From G963662605 sp963667005 (GTDB lineage Bacteria; Bacteroidota; Ignavibacteria; Ignavibacteriales; Ignavibacteriaceae), in the NCBI GenBank assembly GCA_963667005.1, contig OY762937.1:2170001-2234000 (forward strand): a stretch of DNA of 64,000 nt, in the 5' to 3' direction. The stretch's first letter is position 1. Every line of letters starts with the position of its first letter. Positions 55,400-64,000 of this stretch are shown here, piece by piece. The translations under genes were made by a program, and so were the position numbers. Below the pieces are notes generated by a model. The model saw only the letters and a program-made list of their open reading frames with translations, ran no database searches and was not told the DNA's origin.

Positions 55400-56665
55400 A
55401 TGACAAAACCAAGATTTCAAATTCAAGATCTATCAATATTTTTAACGATAGCATCAACAACATTATATATCGTGTTTAGGAATGTGCCCATTTATCTTAG
55501 CACTTTTGCATTTTTATATGCACCGATAACATTATTTATTTTGATTCTTATTCAACCCCGGGCATTTATTACCGGGCCGATGAAGGTGCTGATGGTCTAT
55601 GGTATCTTAATGATCGGAATATTTCAGCATACGCTATGGCGGTTTATGAGCCAATGGAATTTGGAGAATGTCTATTGGGAATATTACAATCTTGTTGTAA
55701 TGACTCTGATTTTGACTTATTACATCAAAGTAAAAGCCTATTATAAGTTAGCTTTGCTAAGCAAATGGGCTGTTTTGTTTACATTTATCACTTTAGTAAC
55801 GACAAATATCGCTCTGTTTTTCAATTCAGAGTTGGTTCGCCAGTCAGCCAGTACTGCATTTTTTACTCCGCTCCAAGCTAAACTGTATCAATATTCCGGT
55901 GCATTCAGCTACAGCTATGCACAGGCAATTGTTTGTCTTATCCCAATTTTATTCTACTACATAAAAACCAATCAAGTTCAGGCTTTTTCCAAAAAAATAT
56001 TAATCGCAGCGCTTGTGCTGTTGATCATTACCGAGATACGTTCTCAGGTATTTGCAAATATTCTTGTTACGCTTATTATTACCATATTATCTTCTTTGAG
56101 CATAAAGAGCCAGCGTAAATCATTTGTCATTGTGATGCTTATAGGTTTTATTTTTGTATCAATACCTAGTTCTACGTATTCCGATATGTTCTTTTCATTG
56201 AGCAAACTTACTGCCCCCGGCTCGGAACTTGAGTATAAGCTTAAGGATTTCTCTTCATACATTGATAACCCGGACGTTAGTAACGAAACAGGAGCCAGCG
56301 TTAGGGCAGAGCGTGTTCCTATGCTGTTTGACACCTTTTTAAGCTATCCTTTTACCGGATTTGCCTCAGTACAAACAAATTACTCACTTGATGGTGGGGC
56401 GCATCTCTATTTTTTAAATAAACTTGCGATATACGGCATTTTCGGCTTCTTGTTTTTTATCTATATGCTATTTAGAATATTGCTGAGTATAACAAAGTTA
56501 TTTGCACCTACTTTCAGGTTTTATTATTTATTGTCAATACTTGCTTTCGTATTCTTAGGCTCCATGAAGGCGGTGGGAGGTAGAGAAGTGTGGCTGTTTC
56601 TCTTTGTAATAATTCCCGGAATGTATTTTTGGCCGATGCTCGAAACTCAAAATAGAACTAATTAA
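55400..56665 (+). CDS. O-antigen polymerase/ligase (Wzy/WaaL-like)
   Basis: The 421-residue protein is hydrophobic with about 10-12 predicted helices and one large periplasmic loop (about 265-330, containing VRAERVPMLFDTFLSYPFTG). This layout is shared by Wzy polymerases and O-antigen ligases, which have little sequence conservation. With the Wzx flippase and the Wzz kinase it completes a Wzx/Wzy pathway, so polymerase is the preferred reading. A 169-bp spacer upstream shows no gene. Confidence 0.78.
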   Translation: MTKPRFQIQDLSIFLTIASTTLYIVFRNVPIYLSTFAFLYAPITLFILILIQPRAFITGPMKVLMVYGILMIGIFQHTLWRFMSQWNLENVYWEYYNLVVMTLILTYYIKVKAYYKLALLSKWAVLFTFITLVTTNIALFFNSELVRQSASTAFFTPLQAKLYQYSGAFSYSYAQAIVCLIPILFYYIKTNQVQAFSKKILIAALVLLIITEIRSQVFANILVTLIITILSSLSIKSQRKSFVIVMLIGFIFVSIPSSTYSDMFFSLSKLTAPGSELEYKLKDFSSYIDNPDVSNETGASVRAERVPMLFDTFLSYPFTGFASVQTNYSLDGGAHLYFLNKLAIYGIFGFLFFIYMLFRILLSITKLFAPTFRFYYLLSILAFVFLGSMKAVGGREVWLFLFVIIPGMYFWPMLETQNRTN

Positions 56666-56742
56666 AAATTTGAATTAAGAAGAATTAATTTGCTCAAATT
56701 ACTGATACGATATATTGTGTATATATTTTGCACATTTTATTT

Positions 56743-57918
56743 ATGAAAAGAATTCTATTTGTAAACCATACATCCGGATGGGGTGGACCGGCAAACAGCT
56801 TGATACGGCTGATAAATGAGCTGGACCGTTCGAAGTATAGTATTAAGGTATTGTTGCTCAAGCAATCAAACATTACAGAAAAGCTGCAGGAAAACGGTAT
56901 TGAGTATTGTTTGGCTGAATCTCGCTTTTATCGGAATTATTACCGTTTTTTCCCGCATAGTGAAGCCGGATACGTCAAGTGGTATCAAGTCCATTATCTT
57001 ATAATGCTTGGGGTTCTGTGGTTGTTATCTCGATACATATTTGCTGGTAGAGAACTTCGGCGTCATGATTATGATATTGTTCACTTGAATTCATCTGTAC
57101 TAACCGATTGGCTGGCACCGGCAAAGGCAAAGGGAAAGGTGATCATCCATATCCGGGAGCCTTTTCGGAAGGGACGAATAGATCTTCTGCATTACTTTTT
57201 CCGATCAAGAATAAACAAATACTCCGACCGGATAATTGCAATAAGTCACGATAATGCAAAGCGGTTGAATCTCATGTCTCGGACAGAGGTGATTTATGAT
57301 TTTTGGAGAGCGCCGCATCTTCCGGTACAAGATACGGCATATTCTTCAAAGAAAATCTTGTATTTAGGAGGCTCGAGTACAAGTAAAGGATTTTATACCA
57401 TGGTTGATGCTCTAAAGTATCTTGACAAAGATGTGCAGGTATACTTTGGCGGGCATTACGCAATGGAATGGAAAACCGGGAAGATATTTGTTGACGTAAT
57501 GAGGTGGATCATCGGGTACGGTCGAAAGAGAGAAAAAGCTATCCGGATGATACATTCTAACCAAAACGCCAAGCTCATAGGGTTGATATATAATGTAGCC
57601 GAATATCTATCAGAAGTTTGCTGCCTGGTTTCTCCATTTACTGTTCCACATTTTTCATGCCCCGTGTTTGAATCTTATTTGTTCGCCAAGCCTGCTATTG
57701 GTTCCGATGTCTCCGGTATGGAGGAGATTATCTGGCAGCGTCAAACCGGATTGATATTCAAAAAGAAAAATTCTTTAGAGCTTGCAAAAGCAATTAATGA
57801 AATAACCTCACATCCGGAAATTGCAAGACAATACGGACAAGAGGGGTATAAAGTTGCGATTGAAAGGTTCTCGCCAAAAAATATTGTTAAGTTTGAATCT
57901 ATCTACGATTCATTATAA
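56743..57918 (+). CDS. GT4 family glycosyltransferase, tandem copy A
   Basis: The ATG at 56743 is preferred over an in-frame TTG at 56728. The 391-residue protein has the GT-B start ILFVNHTSGWGGPANSLIRL. Other blocks are IIHIREPF, ILYLGGSSTSKGFYTMVDAL in the middle, and the C-terminal E-x7-E type region (PVFESYLFAKPAIGSDVSGMEEII). It is very similar along its whole length to the following gene, which indicates tandem duplication. A notable difference from copy B is YDFWRAPHLP where B has YNTFLKNSLP. The donor sugar is unknown. Confidence 0.85.
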   Translation: MKRILFVNHTSGWGGPANSLIRLINELDRSKYSIKVLLLKQSNITEKLQENGIEYCLAESRFYRNYYRFFPHSEAGYVKWYQVHYLIMLGVLWLLSRYIFAGRELRRHDYDIVHLNSSVLTDWLAPAKAKGKVIIHIREPFRKGRIDLLHYFFRSRINKYSDRIIAISHDNAKRLNLMSRTEVIYDFWRAPHLPVQDTAYSSKKILYLGGSSTSKGFYTMVDALKYLDKDVQVYFGGHYAMEWKTGKIFVDVMRWIIGYGRKREKAIRMIHSNQNAKLIGLIYNVAEYLSEVCCLVSPFTVPHFSCPVFESYLFAKPAIGSDVSGMEEIIWQRQTGLIFKKKNSLELAKAINEITSHPEIARQYGQEGYKVAIERFSPKNIVKFESIYDSL

Positions 57919-57998
57919 CGATTTTACCACTTCGTTTCGAAACCTCTGTTCCTCAATAGGTATATTGCCGTTTTAGATACATTGAGTATTATACGATT

Positions 57999-59174
57999 AT
58001 GAAAAAGATTTTATTCGTTCACCATGCGACAGGGTGGGGAGGGCCAACTAACAGTTTAATCCGGTTGATTAAAGAGTTGGACCCTGTAAAATACAATTCA
58101 AAGGTATTATTACTAAAACCTTCAAATATTGCGGATAAGCTTGAGGAAAATGGGATAGAATACTGTATAGCAGAGTCTCAATTTTACCGGAAGTATTACC
58201 AATTTTTCCCGCACAGCGAAGCAGGGTACATAAAATGGTATCAGGTACATAATATTATCGTGCTCGGGGTAATCTGGCTCTTATCCAGGTATATATATGC
58301 AGGGAAGGAGTTAAGTAAGCATGAATTCGATGTAGTACATCTAAATTCTTCTGTCCTTACTGATTGGCTGGCGCCATCAAAATCAAAAGGGAAAGTTGTC
58401 ATCCATATACGAGAGCCCTTTAGGAAAGGTAAAGTGGATGCACTACACTACTTTTTTAGATCCATTATAAAAAAATATGCTGATCGTATAATCGCTATAA
58501 GTAAGGATAACGCAAGACGGGTTGATTTGCCTGGAAAAACAGTGGTGATTTATAACACTTTTTTGAAGAATAGCTTGCCTGTTCAAGAGTCATCCTATGC
58601 ATCGAAAAAGATTCTCTATCTTGGAGGTTCGAGCACAAGCAAAGGGTTTTATACCATGGTTGATGCTTTACAATACCTTGATAAAGATGTACAAGTATAT
58701 TTTGGTGGACATTATGCAACACAGCGAAAATCAGGTAACGTAATAATAGATATTGTTCGGTGGTGTGTACGATATGGGCGCAAAAGGGAGAAAGCAATTC
58801 AAAAAATTCAAGCATGTTCTAATGCTCATATGATCGGGCTTGTTTATAATGTTGGAGAATTTTTATCAGAGGTCTGTTGCTTGGTTTCTCCATTTACTGT
58901 TCCGCACTTTTCGCGTCCGGTTGTTGAAGCATACCTTCACAAGAAATGCGCGATCGGATCTAATGTAGATGGCATGCAAGAGATAATAATAAACGAAAAA
59001 ACAGGTATAATAGTTCGAAAAATGGACCCGGCTGATTTAGCAAAAGCAATTAACCATCTTACGGCACATCCAGAATTAGCCCTTCAATACGGTGAAGCAG
59101 GTCATACTTTTGCAAATAAAGAGTTTCTATTAAATAATAAAGAACAGTTTGAAAATCTCTATGATAGCTTATAA
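57999..59174 (+). CDS. GT4 family glycosyltransferase, tandem copy B
   Basis: The 391-residue protein is a close paralogue of copy A, with the same blocks: ILFVHHATGWGGPTNSLIRL, HLNSSVLTDWLAP, ILYLGGSSTSKGFYTMVDAL, and PVVEAYLHKKCAIGSNVDGMQEII. Differences are spread through the protein and are concentrated in the last 120 residues, where donor and acceptor specificity often diverges. Both likely add related sugars in sequence, or one has changed specificity. The 80-bp spacer between them shows no gene. Confidence 0.85.
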   Translation: MKKILFVHHATGWGGPTNSLIRLIKELDPVKYNSKVLLLKPSNIADKLEENGIEYCIAESQFYRKYYQFFPHSEAGYIKWYQVHNIIVLGVIWLLSRYIYAGKELSKHEFDVVHLNSSVLTDWLAPSKSKGKVVIHIREPFRKGKVDALHYFFRSIIKKYADRIIAISKDNARRVDLPGKTVVIYNTFLKNSLPVQESSYASKKILYLGGSSTSKGFYTMVDALQYLDKDVQVYFGGHYATQRKSGNVIIDIVRWCVRYGRKREKAIQKIQACSNAHMIGLVYNVGEFLSEVCCLVSPFTVPHFSRPVVEAYLHKKCAIGSNVDGMQEIIINEKTGIIVRKMDPADLAKAINHLTAHPELALQYGEAGHTFANKEFLLNNKEQFENLYDSL

Positions 59175-59239
59175 GCTATTGTACTGAACTTCCTAATCCA
59201 ATTCCAATATCCTCAATAGAATTCGACGATAATAGTTTC

Positions 59240-60436
59240 ATGAACAAACTTAACATTCTCATTTCTCACAGTAGCCTATACAAAAAAGCGGGTTGGGGAC
59301 GTGTGTTTCCTCTGGCAGCCGGCCTTGCAAAATTAGGCAACAACGTCACTATCATTACAACAAATGAAAACATTTCCATCTTTCGAAAAGTAGTATATGA
59401 AGATAATGTCCGGATTATAATATTTCCCGAAATTATTCCTTCACGTGTATCCCGTTTGGGGTTCGGGTTTTTAAGCCTCATACGCAAGATTCTTTTTGTT
59501 CTATTGCATAAATTTGATGTTGTACAAACCGATAATGGGCATCGCCCTCTTGCCGGTGTTCCTAGCCGCATACACAAACGCATATGGAAATCCATATATG
59601 TCGCAGAATGGTATGATTGGTATGGCGTGGGAGGGCAATACGATTTGAAGAACAAAGTATTTAAAGTACTTCTCGGCTGGTATGAGCTTAAATATGAGAT
59701 TAAAGATAAAGAATGCGCTGATGGCGTCGTAGTGTTGTCTGAGGTTCTGCGAAAAAGAATGCTCGATATTGACCCGCAAAAAATGATTTTGAAATTACAT
59801 GGTGGTGCTGATGTGGATGCTATTCCATACCTGCTAAACAACGGTGAGAAAAAGAAACTCTTTAATCTGAGTTCTGAAATAGTGACTTTTGGTTACATTG
59901 ATGCGTTTAGTGGGAACTTACGGGAAGTTCAGCCGTTGATAGATGCGATATTAGCATTGAATCTGGATGCAAAATGTAAACTTTTGCTATTTGGTAGAGT
60001 TGATGCCATCGAGGAGACTCTTCCGGAAAGAATAAAAAATTTGATCGTGAACGTTGGATGGGTGGATTTTAAGCGTGACTATGAAAAATTACAGGCCGTT
60101 GACGTTTTCATCATGTTCAAAGAAAACAATCTGTCAAATAATGCGGGTTGGCCAAATTGTCTTGGTGATTACCTTGCATGCGGACGACCTGTTTTTCTCA
60201 ACCCTGTTGGCGAGGTCGTAGAATTCGTCAATGCTCATGCTAAGGGCTTTTACGTCGCATCATTTAATGAAAAATCTATTCAAGAACAAGTTGCCTACAT
60301 AATTGATAACAAGGATGAGATTCATTCCAAAGGCTCATTTAACAGAGAAATTGCAGCAAACGAAATCAGCTGGTGGCACCGGAGTGCTGCTCTGCTTGAT
60401 TTTTACCACCAACTAATTAAAACAAAATCTAATTAA
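59240..60436 (+). CDS. GT4-like glycosyltransferase
   Basis: The 398-residue protein begins with NILISHSSLYKKAGWGRVFPLA, a GT-B donor-lobe-type beginning. It has the C-terminal segment AVDVFIMFKENNLSNNAGWPNCLGDYLACGRPVFL, although split here by function: FKENN followed by GDYLACGRP is the sugar-nucleotide end motif. It differs from the tandem pair upstream and is not a third copy. The gene is 65 bp after copy B and 41 bp before the CapA-like gene. Specificity is not predicted. Confidence 0.82.
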   Translation: MNKLNILISHSSLYKKAGWGRVFPLAAGLAKLGNNVTIITTNENISIFRKVVYEDNVRIIIFPEIIPSRVSRLGFGFLSLIRKILFVLLHKFDVVQTDNGHRPLAGVPSRIHKRIWKSIYVAEWYDWYGVGGQYDLKNKVFKVLLGWYELKYEIKDKECADGVVVLSEVLRKRMLDIDPQKMILKLHGGADVDAIPYLLNNGEKKKLFNLSSEIVTFGYIDAFSGNLREVQPLIDAILALNLDAKCKLLLFGRVDAIEETLPERIKNLIVNVGWVDFKRDYEKLQAVDVFIMFKENNLSNNAGWPNCLGDYLACGRPVFLNPVGEVVEFVNAHAKGFYVASFNEKSIQEQVAYIIDNKDEIHSKGSFNREIAANEISWWHRSAALLDFYHQLIKTKSN

Positions 60437-60477
60437 CTTTCGCGTCATGGCTAATTAAGCCCTTATTAAATTTCAAG

Positions 60478-61524
60478 ATGAATGTAAATAAAGACAACAT
60501 AAAAATTTCCTTTGTTGGAGATATCTTACCCGCAAATCTACCTTATACTTTGGGCTTCGGAAATTATGATCTTTTAAATCAAGAATCTTTGATTGATAAT
60601 ATTTCCAAACCTGATATATTTTTTGCCAACCTGGAATCACCAATCCTTAGCGACAGCACAAGCGATGAAGCATTTTCGGGGAATATGCAAATACTTGACT
60701 ATTTTATTGCCAAAGGTATAAACATAGTTTCCATAGCAAACAATCATATCCTTGAGCAAGGAGAAGTTGGATTTTATGAGACTGTTCAGCTTTTAAAGTC
60801 AAAGAATATTAAGGTGATTGGACTCAATGAGGAGGGGACTTCTAATATTGAATCCTTTTCATTTAATGGAAATACAATTTGCTTTGCAGCTTTCAATGCC
60901 GTACATGATATACCAAATAAGGGATTATATGCGGAATTAAATGAAAGTGCAATTGAACAGGCATTGCAAAAGATGGACGAATTGCATGCCACATTCAAAA
61001 TTCTGACTTTTCACTGGGGAAATGAGTATTTTGCTTATCCAAATCCCGAACAGATCAGAATTGCTAATTTTTGCGTAAAACAAGGATGTGATTTAATAAT
61101 TGGACATCACCCGCACGTTGTTCAAAAAGCCGAAATCATTGATTCAAAACACGTTTTCTATTCTTTAGGCAACGCTTGTTTCGATTACTTATTTACTGGG
61201 GCTGTTAAAGTTGGATTACGAGTAGATATAACCTTAAATAAGAATACTCCGGAAATTCGCTATTACCCTATAGCTACTAAAGGTTTTGGCCTCAAAAAAA
61301 TGGCCGAAAAACATGCCTCTCTTTTGCTAACTGAAAAAGAAATAATCCGGCAAAATGAGAAATCATATATTAACTGGTATAATCAAAAAATTAAAAAAAT
61401 ACGATTGGCGCACCGGATAAAAATGAAAATCTATCTGCTTTGGCTGTTCATTGTTTTACCGGTGCAGAATAAATATAAACTATATCGTAATGTCAGTCGA
61501 CATTTCAGAGAAATCGTAGGGTAA
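60478..61524 (+). CDS. CapA family protein (PGA_cap, metallophosphoesterase-like)
   Basis: The 348-residue protein has the calcineurin-like metal-binding signature of the CapA/PgsA family: ISFVGDILPA, FFANLESPI, SIANNHILEQG, TFHWGNEYF and IIGHHPHVVQK, in order. No signal peptide is obvious at the N-terminus, while a hydrophobic stretch lies near residue 320 (LLWLFIVLPV). Members take part in capsule (poly-gamma-glutamate) synthesis or in other surface polymers, and their reaction is not firmly known. It lies in the edge module with a PaaK-like gene. Confidence 0.85.
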   Translation: MNVNKDNIKISFVGDILPANLPYTLGFGNYDLLNQESLIDNISKPDIFFANLESPILSDSTSDEAFSGNMQILDYFIAKGINIVSIANNHILEQGEVGFYETVQLLKSKNIKVIGLNEEGTSNIESFSFNGNTICFAAFNAVHDIPNKGLYAELNESAIEQALQKMDELHATFKILTFHWGNEYFAYPNPEQIRIANFCVKQGCDLIIGHHPHVVQKAEIIDSKHVFYSLGNACFDYLFTGAVKVGLRVDITLNKNTPEIRYYPIATKGFGLKKMAEKHASLLLTEKEIIRQNEKSYINWYNQKIKKIRLAHRIKMKIYLLWLFIVLPVQNKYKLYRNVSRHFREIVG

Positions 61525-61584
61525 TAGGTAACCCAAGCCTTCTATTAAATAACAAAGTTCATTAATCATTATCGCTTTTTTAGT

Positions 61585-62943
61585 ATGTCATTATTGAATT
61601 TCATCTCCGAAAAGATAATACTACCCGTCAGCGATGTCGCCACGGGATTTAACATAAGTAAACATTTGAAGAATCTTGAGCGAAGCCAATATTGGACAAA
61701 AGCTCAGATAGATGCTTACCAAAATTCAAAGTTGGCAACCTTAGTTCACCATGCATATACTAACGTCCCATTCTATCATGATCTTTTTGACAACCTGAAA
61801 CTGAAACCTGAGGATATTCGTACTAAGGCTGATTTGGGCAAATTGCCGATTATTACTAAAGAAGATTTGAAGAAGAACAAAGATAAGTTTCTTGCCCGGA
61901 ATATAGCTAAAAAGGAGCTGGTCTATTCAAGTTCCAGCGGATCTACAGGTGAACCTTTTCAGTATTACACAACTAAAGAATCTGAGTCTTTGTTAAAGGC
62001 TGCAGCTATAAGGGCCTGGTACTGGATGGGGTATAGGTTGGGGGATAAGTACATCAAAGTGAGTATGAACCCACGTAACTCACTTTTAAAAAAGATACAA
62101 GATTTGCTCAATAATTCTGTATACTTATCAGCTAATCAGCTTGTGCCTTCCGAATTTGCCCGACTGGCTGAACAGATTCTCGTTGAAGATCCAAAATTCA
62201 TCAGATGCTATTCTGTCCCGTTAATGTATCTTGCTCAAAGAATCGAAGAAACGTATGGCGGGTATAAGGGAAAAGCTCTAAAAGCAATAAATACAACAGG
62301 GAGCACTCTGCATGTAGATGTGCGTCAGAAGATTGAGACAGTATTTAAAGTCAAAATATTTGATGCTTATAGTTGTGAAGGCGGTGCCGTATTTGCTCAA
62401 TGCCCTCATCACCGGTTCTATCATCCATCGGAAGAATATGCAATTTCCGAATATATAGCGGATAATGTCACATTGGCGGATTCGGAAAAGCCCTATCGGC
62501 ATATCACTACCGATCTACACAATTATGCTTCTCCGTTCATTCGTTATGATACACAGGACTATCTGGTTTTAGGTGATGATGTTCCATGTTCTTGTGGTAG
62601 AAGCTACACCAATATTAAAAGTATCAAAGGTAGAGATGGCGATATTCTCCGAACACCATCAGGAAAAATTTTAGTAGTTGAGAACTTTGTCGCATACTTT
62701 GAATGGGTTAATGAGGTCGAAACTATTCAGGTTGAGCAGACAAGAGTTGATGAAATAGTAATTAGAGTAGTTCCCAATGACCTATTTAATGAGTCGGTTA
62801 GAAGCAAATTAATTGATCACTGGCAGAATTATATTGGTAGTGACGTTAAGGTACGAATAGAAGTGGTCAAAGAAATTCAGCTGACAAAATCGGGCAAACG
62901 TAGAACTGTTTTACGAAATCCTGAGATAAAACTAAATGTTTGA
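61585..62943 (+). CDS. PaaK/CapK-like AMP-forming ligase
   Basis: The 452-residue protein resembles phenylacetate-CoA ligases in fold: the phosphate-binding loop is YSSSSGSTGEPFQYYTT near residue 115, and the adenylation end motif is KGRDGDILRTPSGK near 350. Members of this CapK-like group lie in capsule or exopolysaccharide gene sets, where they may activate an acid for acylation or amidation of the glycan. A CxC-H-x-type Cys pair (SCEGGAVFAQCPHHRF) is present. The stop overlaps the next start by eight bases. The substrate acid is unknown. Confidence 0.85.
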   Translation: MSLLNFISEKIILPVSDVATGFNISKHLKNLERSQYWTKAQIDAYQNSKLATLVHHAYTNVPFYHDLFDNLKLKPEDIRTKADLGKLPIITKEDLKKNKDKFLARNIAKKELVYSSSSGSTGEPFQYYTTKESESLLKAAAIRAWYWMGYRLGDKYIKVSMNPRNSLLKKIQDLLNNSVYLSANQLVPSEFARLAEQILVEDPKFIRCYSVPLMYLAQRIEETYGGYKGKALKAINTTGSTLHVDVRQKIETVFKVKIFDAYSCEGGAVFAQCPHHRFYHPSEEYAISEYIADNVTLADSEKPYRHITTDLHNYASPFIRYDTQDYLVLGDDVPCSCGRSYTNIKSIKGRDGDILRTPSGKILVVENFVAYFEWVNEVETIQVEQTRVDEIVIRVVPNDLFNESVRSKLIDHWQNYIGSDVKVRIEVVKEIQLTKSGKRRTVLRNPEIKLNV

Positions 62944-63838
62944 AATCAACATAATAAAATCTGTTATCAAAGGTACTCTTACTTTTATTCCGGGAATATC
63001 CAATATACTTGAAGGTAAGAAAAAATCTTCAAAGCATAGCGGGGCAAAGGCCGAATTTTGCTACGCCATGTGGATGGGTGTTTTAAAAAACTTTGAAGAA
63101 AACGGTATAGTCCCCAAATTTCAAAATATTGGTGAACTTGGCTGCGGCGGTTCGGTAGGTCTTGGGATATGTGCGGTGCTGAGTGGCGTTGAAAAGTACA
63201 CAGCATTAGAAATAGAAGACCATTTTGACGCAGAAAACAATTTGAAAGTGCTCAACGATTTAGTGTCTCTACTGAAAACAGAAGCCCCTGTTCCTCAAAA
63301 TTTTGCACAGTTGAATATTAAATCGGCAAACTCAGAATTTCCAAAGAACTTAGTTAGTCCTAATTTTAATAATAAAGATTTGATTCAGGAAATAACAGAC
63401 AACATCAAGGCGAATTGTCTTCAAACCGAACCGATCAATATTTTGTATGGTTGGGATAAAAATATCTCTTTAAAGTATGATCTGATATTTTCCCGGGCTG
63501 TTATGGAGCATGTTGACAATCCTCGGCAAGTTTATACTCAGGCTGCAAAATTGCTGAGACCCGGTGGTTTTATGTTCCATGACATAGAATTGCATGCTCA
63601 TGGGCTCACCAAGGATGTTAACGGACATCTTAAAATTCCGGGAATCTTGTGGCGGTTGATTAAAGGACGGCGAAAATATTTTATGAACCGGCTGACAATT
63701 GACAAGCACATTGAGATTCTTCAAGATTTGAAGTTTTCCATAATCGATGTTCGATATACGAAGGAAAATACTTCGGATGCAAAAACCGGGAAATTGATAG
63801 GCGCAACCATTCTGGCGCAGAGTTCAACTGTATCGTAA
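62936..63838 (+). CDS. Class I SAM-dependent methyltransferase
   Basis: The 300-residue protein starts inside the ligase gene's end (ATGTTTGA), so the two are translationally coupled. Motif I is NIGELGCGGSVGLGICAV (about 62-79), and the later motifs are YDLIFSRAVMEHVDNP and LRPGGFMFHDIELH. The N-terminal 55 residues are an extension. The acceptor is unknown; a glycan or lipid-linked sugar is plausible given the setting. Confidence 0.82.
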   Translation: MFEINIIKSVIKGTLTFIPGISNILEGKKKSSKHSGAKAEFCYAMWMGVLKNFEENGIVPKFQNIGELGCGGSVGLGICAVLSGVEKYTALEIEDHFDAENNLKVLNDLVSLLKTEAPVPQNFAQLNIKSANSEFPKNLVSPNFNNKDLIQEITDNIKANCLQTEPINILYGWDKNISLKYDLIFSRAVMEHVDNPRQVYTQAAKLLRPGGFMFHDIELHAHGLTKDVNGHLKIPGILWRLIKGRRKYFMNRLTIDKHIEILQDLKFSIIDVRYTKENTSDAKTGKLIGATILAQSSTVS

Positions 63839-63888
63839 GAATCCGGACACAGGTTCACAATTCAATTAAAAATACTCAATCCGAATTT

Positions 63889-64000
63889 ATGAATGTACTC
63901 ATTGATATAGGGCATCCGGCCCATGTTCATCTCTTTAAGAATTTTGCTGCTGAGATGATCACAAAGGGTCATAGCGTTTTATTTACCTGCAGGGAAAAAG
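63889..64000 (+). CDS. DUF354-like protein, 3' part missing (window edge)
   Basis: The frame opens at the ATG at 63889 and remains open to the window end (37 codons). The start MNVLIDIGHPAHVHLFKNF is characteristic of DUF354 proteins, a GT-B-like family commonly found in surface glycan loci. Only this N-terminal part is visible. It continues the plus-strand locus after the methyltransferase. Confidence 0.75.
   Translation, partial: MNVLIDIGHPAHVHLFKNFAAEMITKGHSVLFTCREK

Noticed and set aside
1..64000. CRISPR arrays, integrases and insertion sequence transposases
   Set aside because: No regularly spaced direct repeats and no transposase or integrase motifs were seen in the translated frames.

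Overview
The window looks like a chromosomal segment from a Gram-negative member of the Bacteroidota/Chlorobi (FCB) assemblage, most likely Ignavibacteria or a close relative. Direct support: a type IX secretion (T9SS) C-terminal sorting domain with the NYPNPFNPSTKISFSIP motif, a PorV/PorQ-family outer-membrane protein, a TonB-dependent receptor with an N-terminal carboxypeptidase-regulatory-like domain, lipoproteins, and many small palindromic intergenic repeats. The taxonomic call is inference from these families; there is no rRNA or other phylogenetic marker.

Layout. (1) 1-6.5 kb is a conserved housekeeping-like segment: a truncated sialate O-acetylesterase and a methyltransferase (minus strand), RlpA, a second methyltransferase, a UbiA-family prenyltransferase, RNase HII and YraN in overlapping frames, a small secreted protein and a CAU-anticodon tRNA (probably tRNA-Ile2) with a strong terminator. 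Three different palindromic repeat arrays lie in its spacers. (2) 6.5-13.5 kb is an AT-richer accessory stretch: a 290-bp double-hairpin element, two lipoproteins, a large unrecognised protein with a zinc ribbon and a PD-(D/E)XK nuclease signature, and a convergent Cys-rich zinc-finger protein. This pair is the best candidate for an undescribed (possibly defence-related) module. The stretch ends with a truncated copy of the NSAR/OSBS racemase gene found intact at 27-28 kb. (3) 13.5-28.3 kb is a co-oriented peptide or amino-acid-derivative utilisation locus: M20 peptidase, exported cyanophycinase-like S51 peptidase, YfcC-type permease, T9SS-sorted surface protein, MurR/RpiR regulator, TonB receptor, a 915-aa surface protein with a FlgD/T9SS-like tail, PorV-family protein, exported M14 carboxypeptidase and NSAR/OSBS-family racemase. 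Together they suggest extracellular cleavage of a peptide polymer, outer-membrane uptake, inner-membrane transport and cytoplasmic processing. (4) 28.5-32.2 kb carries, on the minus strand, a giant FAD-dependent 2-hydroxyacid dehydrogenase fused to an Fe-S/CCG-domain subunit, with a CRP/FNR-like palindrome upstream.

(5) 33 kb to the right edge is a long, plus-strand surface polysaccharide (O-antigen/capsule) locus. It begins with WbpA-WbpB-WbpD-WbpE homologues for a UDP-2,3-diacetamido-2,3-dideoxy-glucuronic acid precursor (a four-helix-bundle gene is inserted between D and E). A terminator-like hairpin follows, then a small SLBB protein, a Wzz/BY-kinase and a Wzx-type flippase. A complete CDP-3,6-dideoxyhexose set comes next (RfbF, RfbG, RfbH, a reductase, an abequose/paratose-synthase-like SDR). 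The rest is glycosyltransferases, a nitroreductase plus polysaccharide pyruvyltransferase pair, a GT-C membrane protein, a Wzy-like polymerase/ligase, a tandem duplicated GT4 pair, and an edge module of CapA-like, PaaK/CapK-like, methyltransferase and DUF354 genes. The last gene runs off the window.
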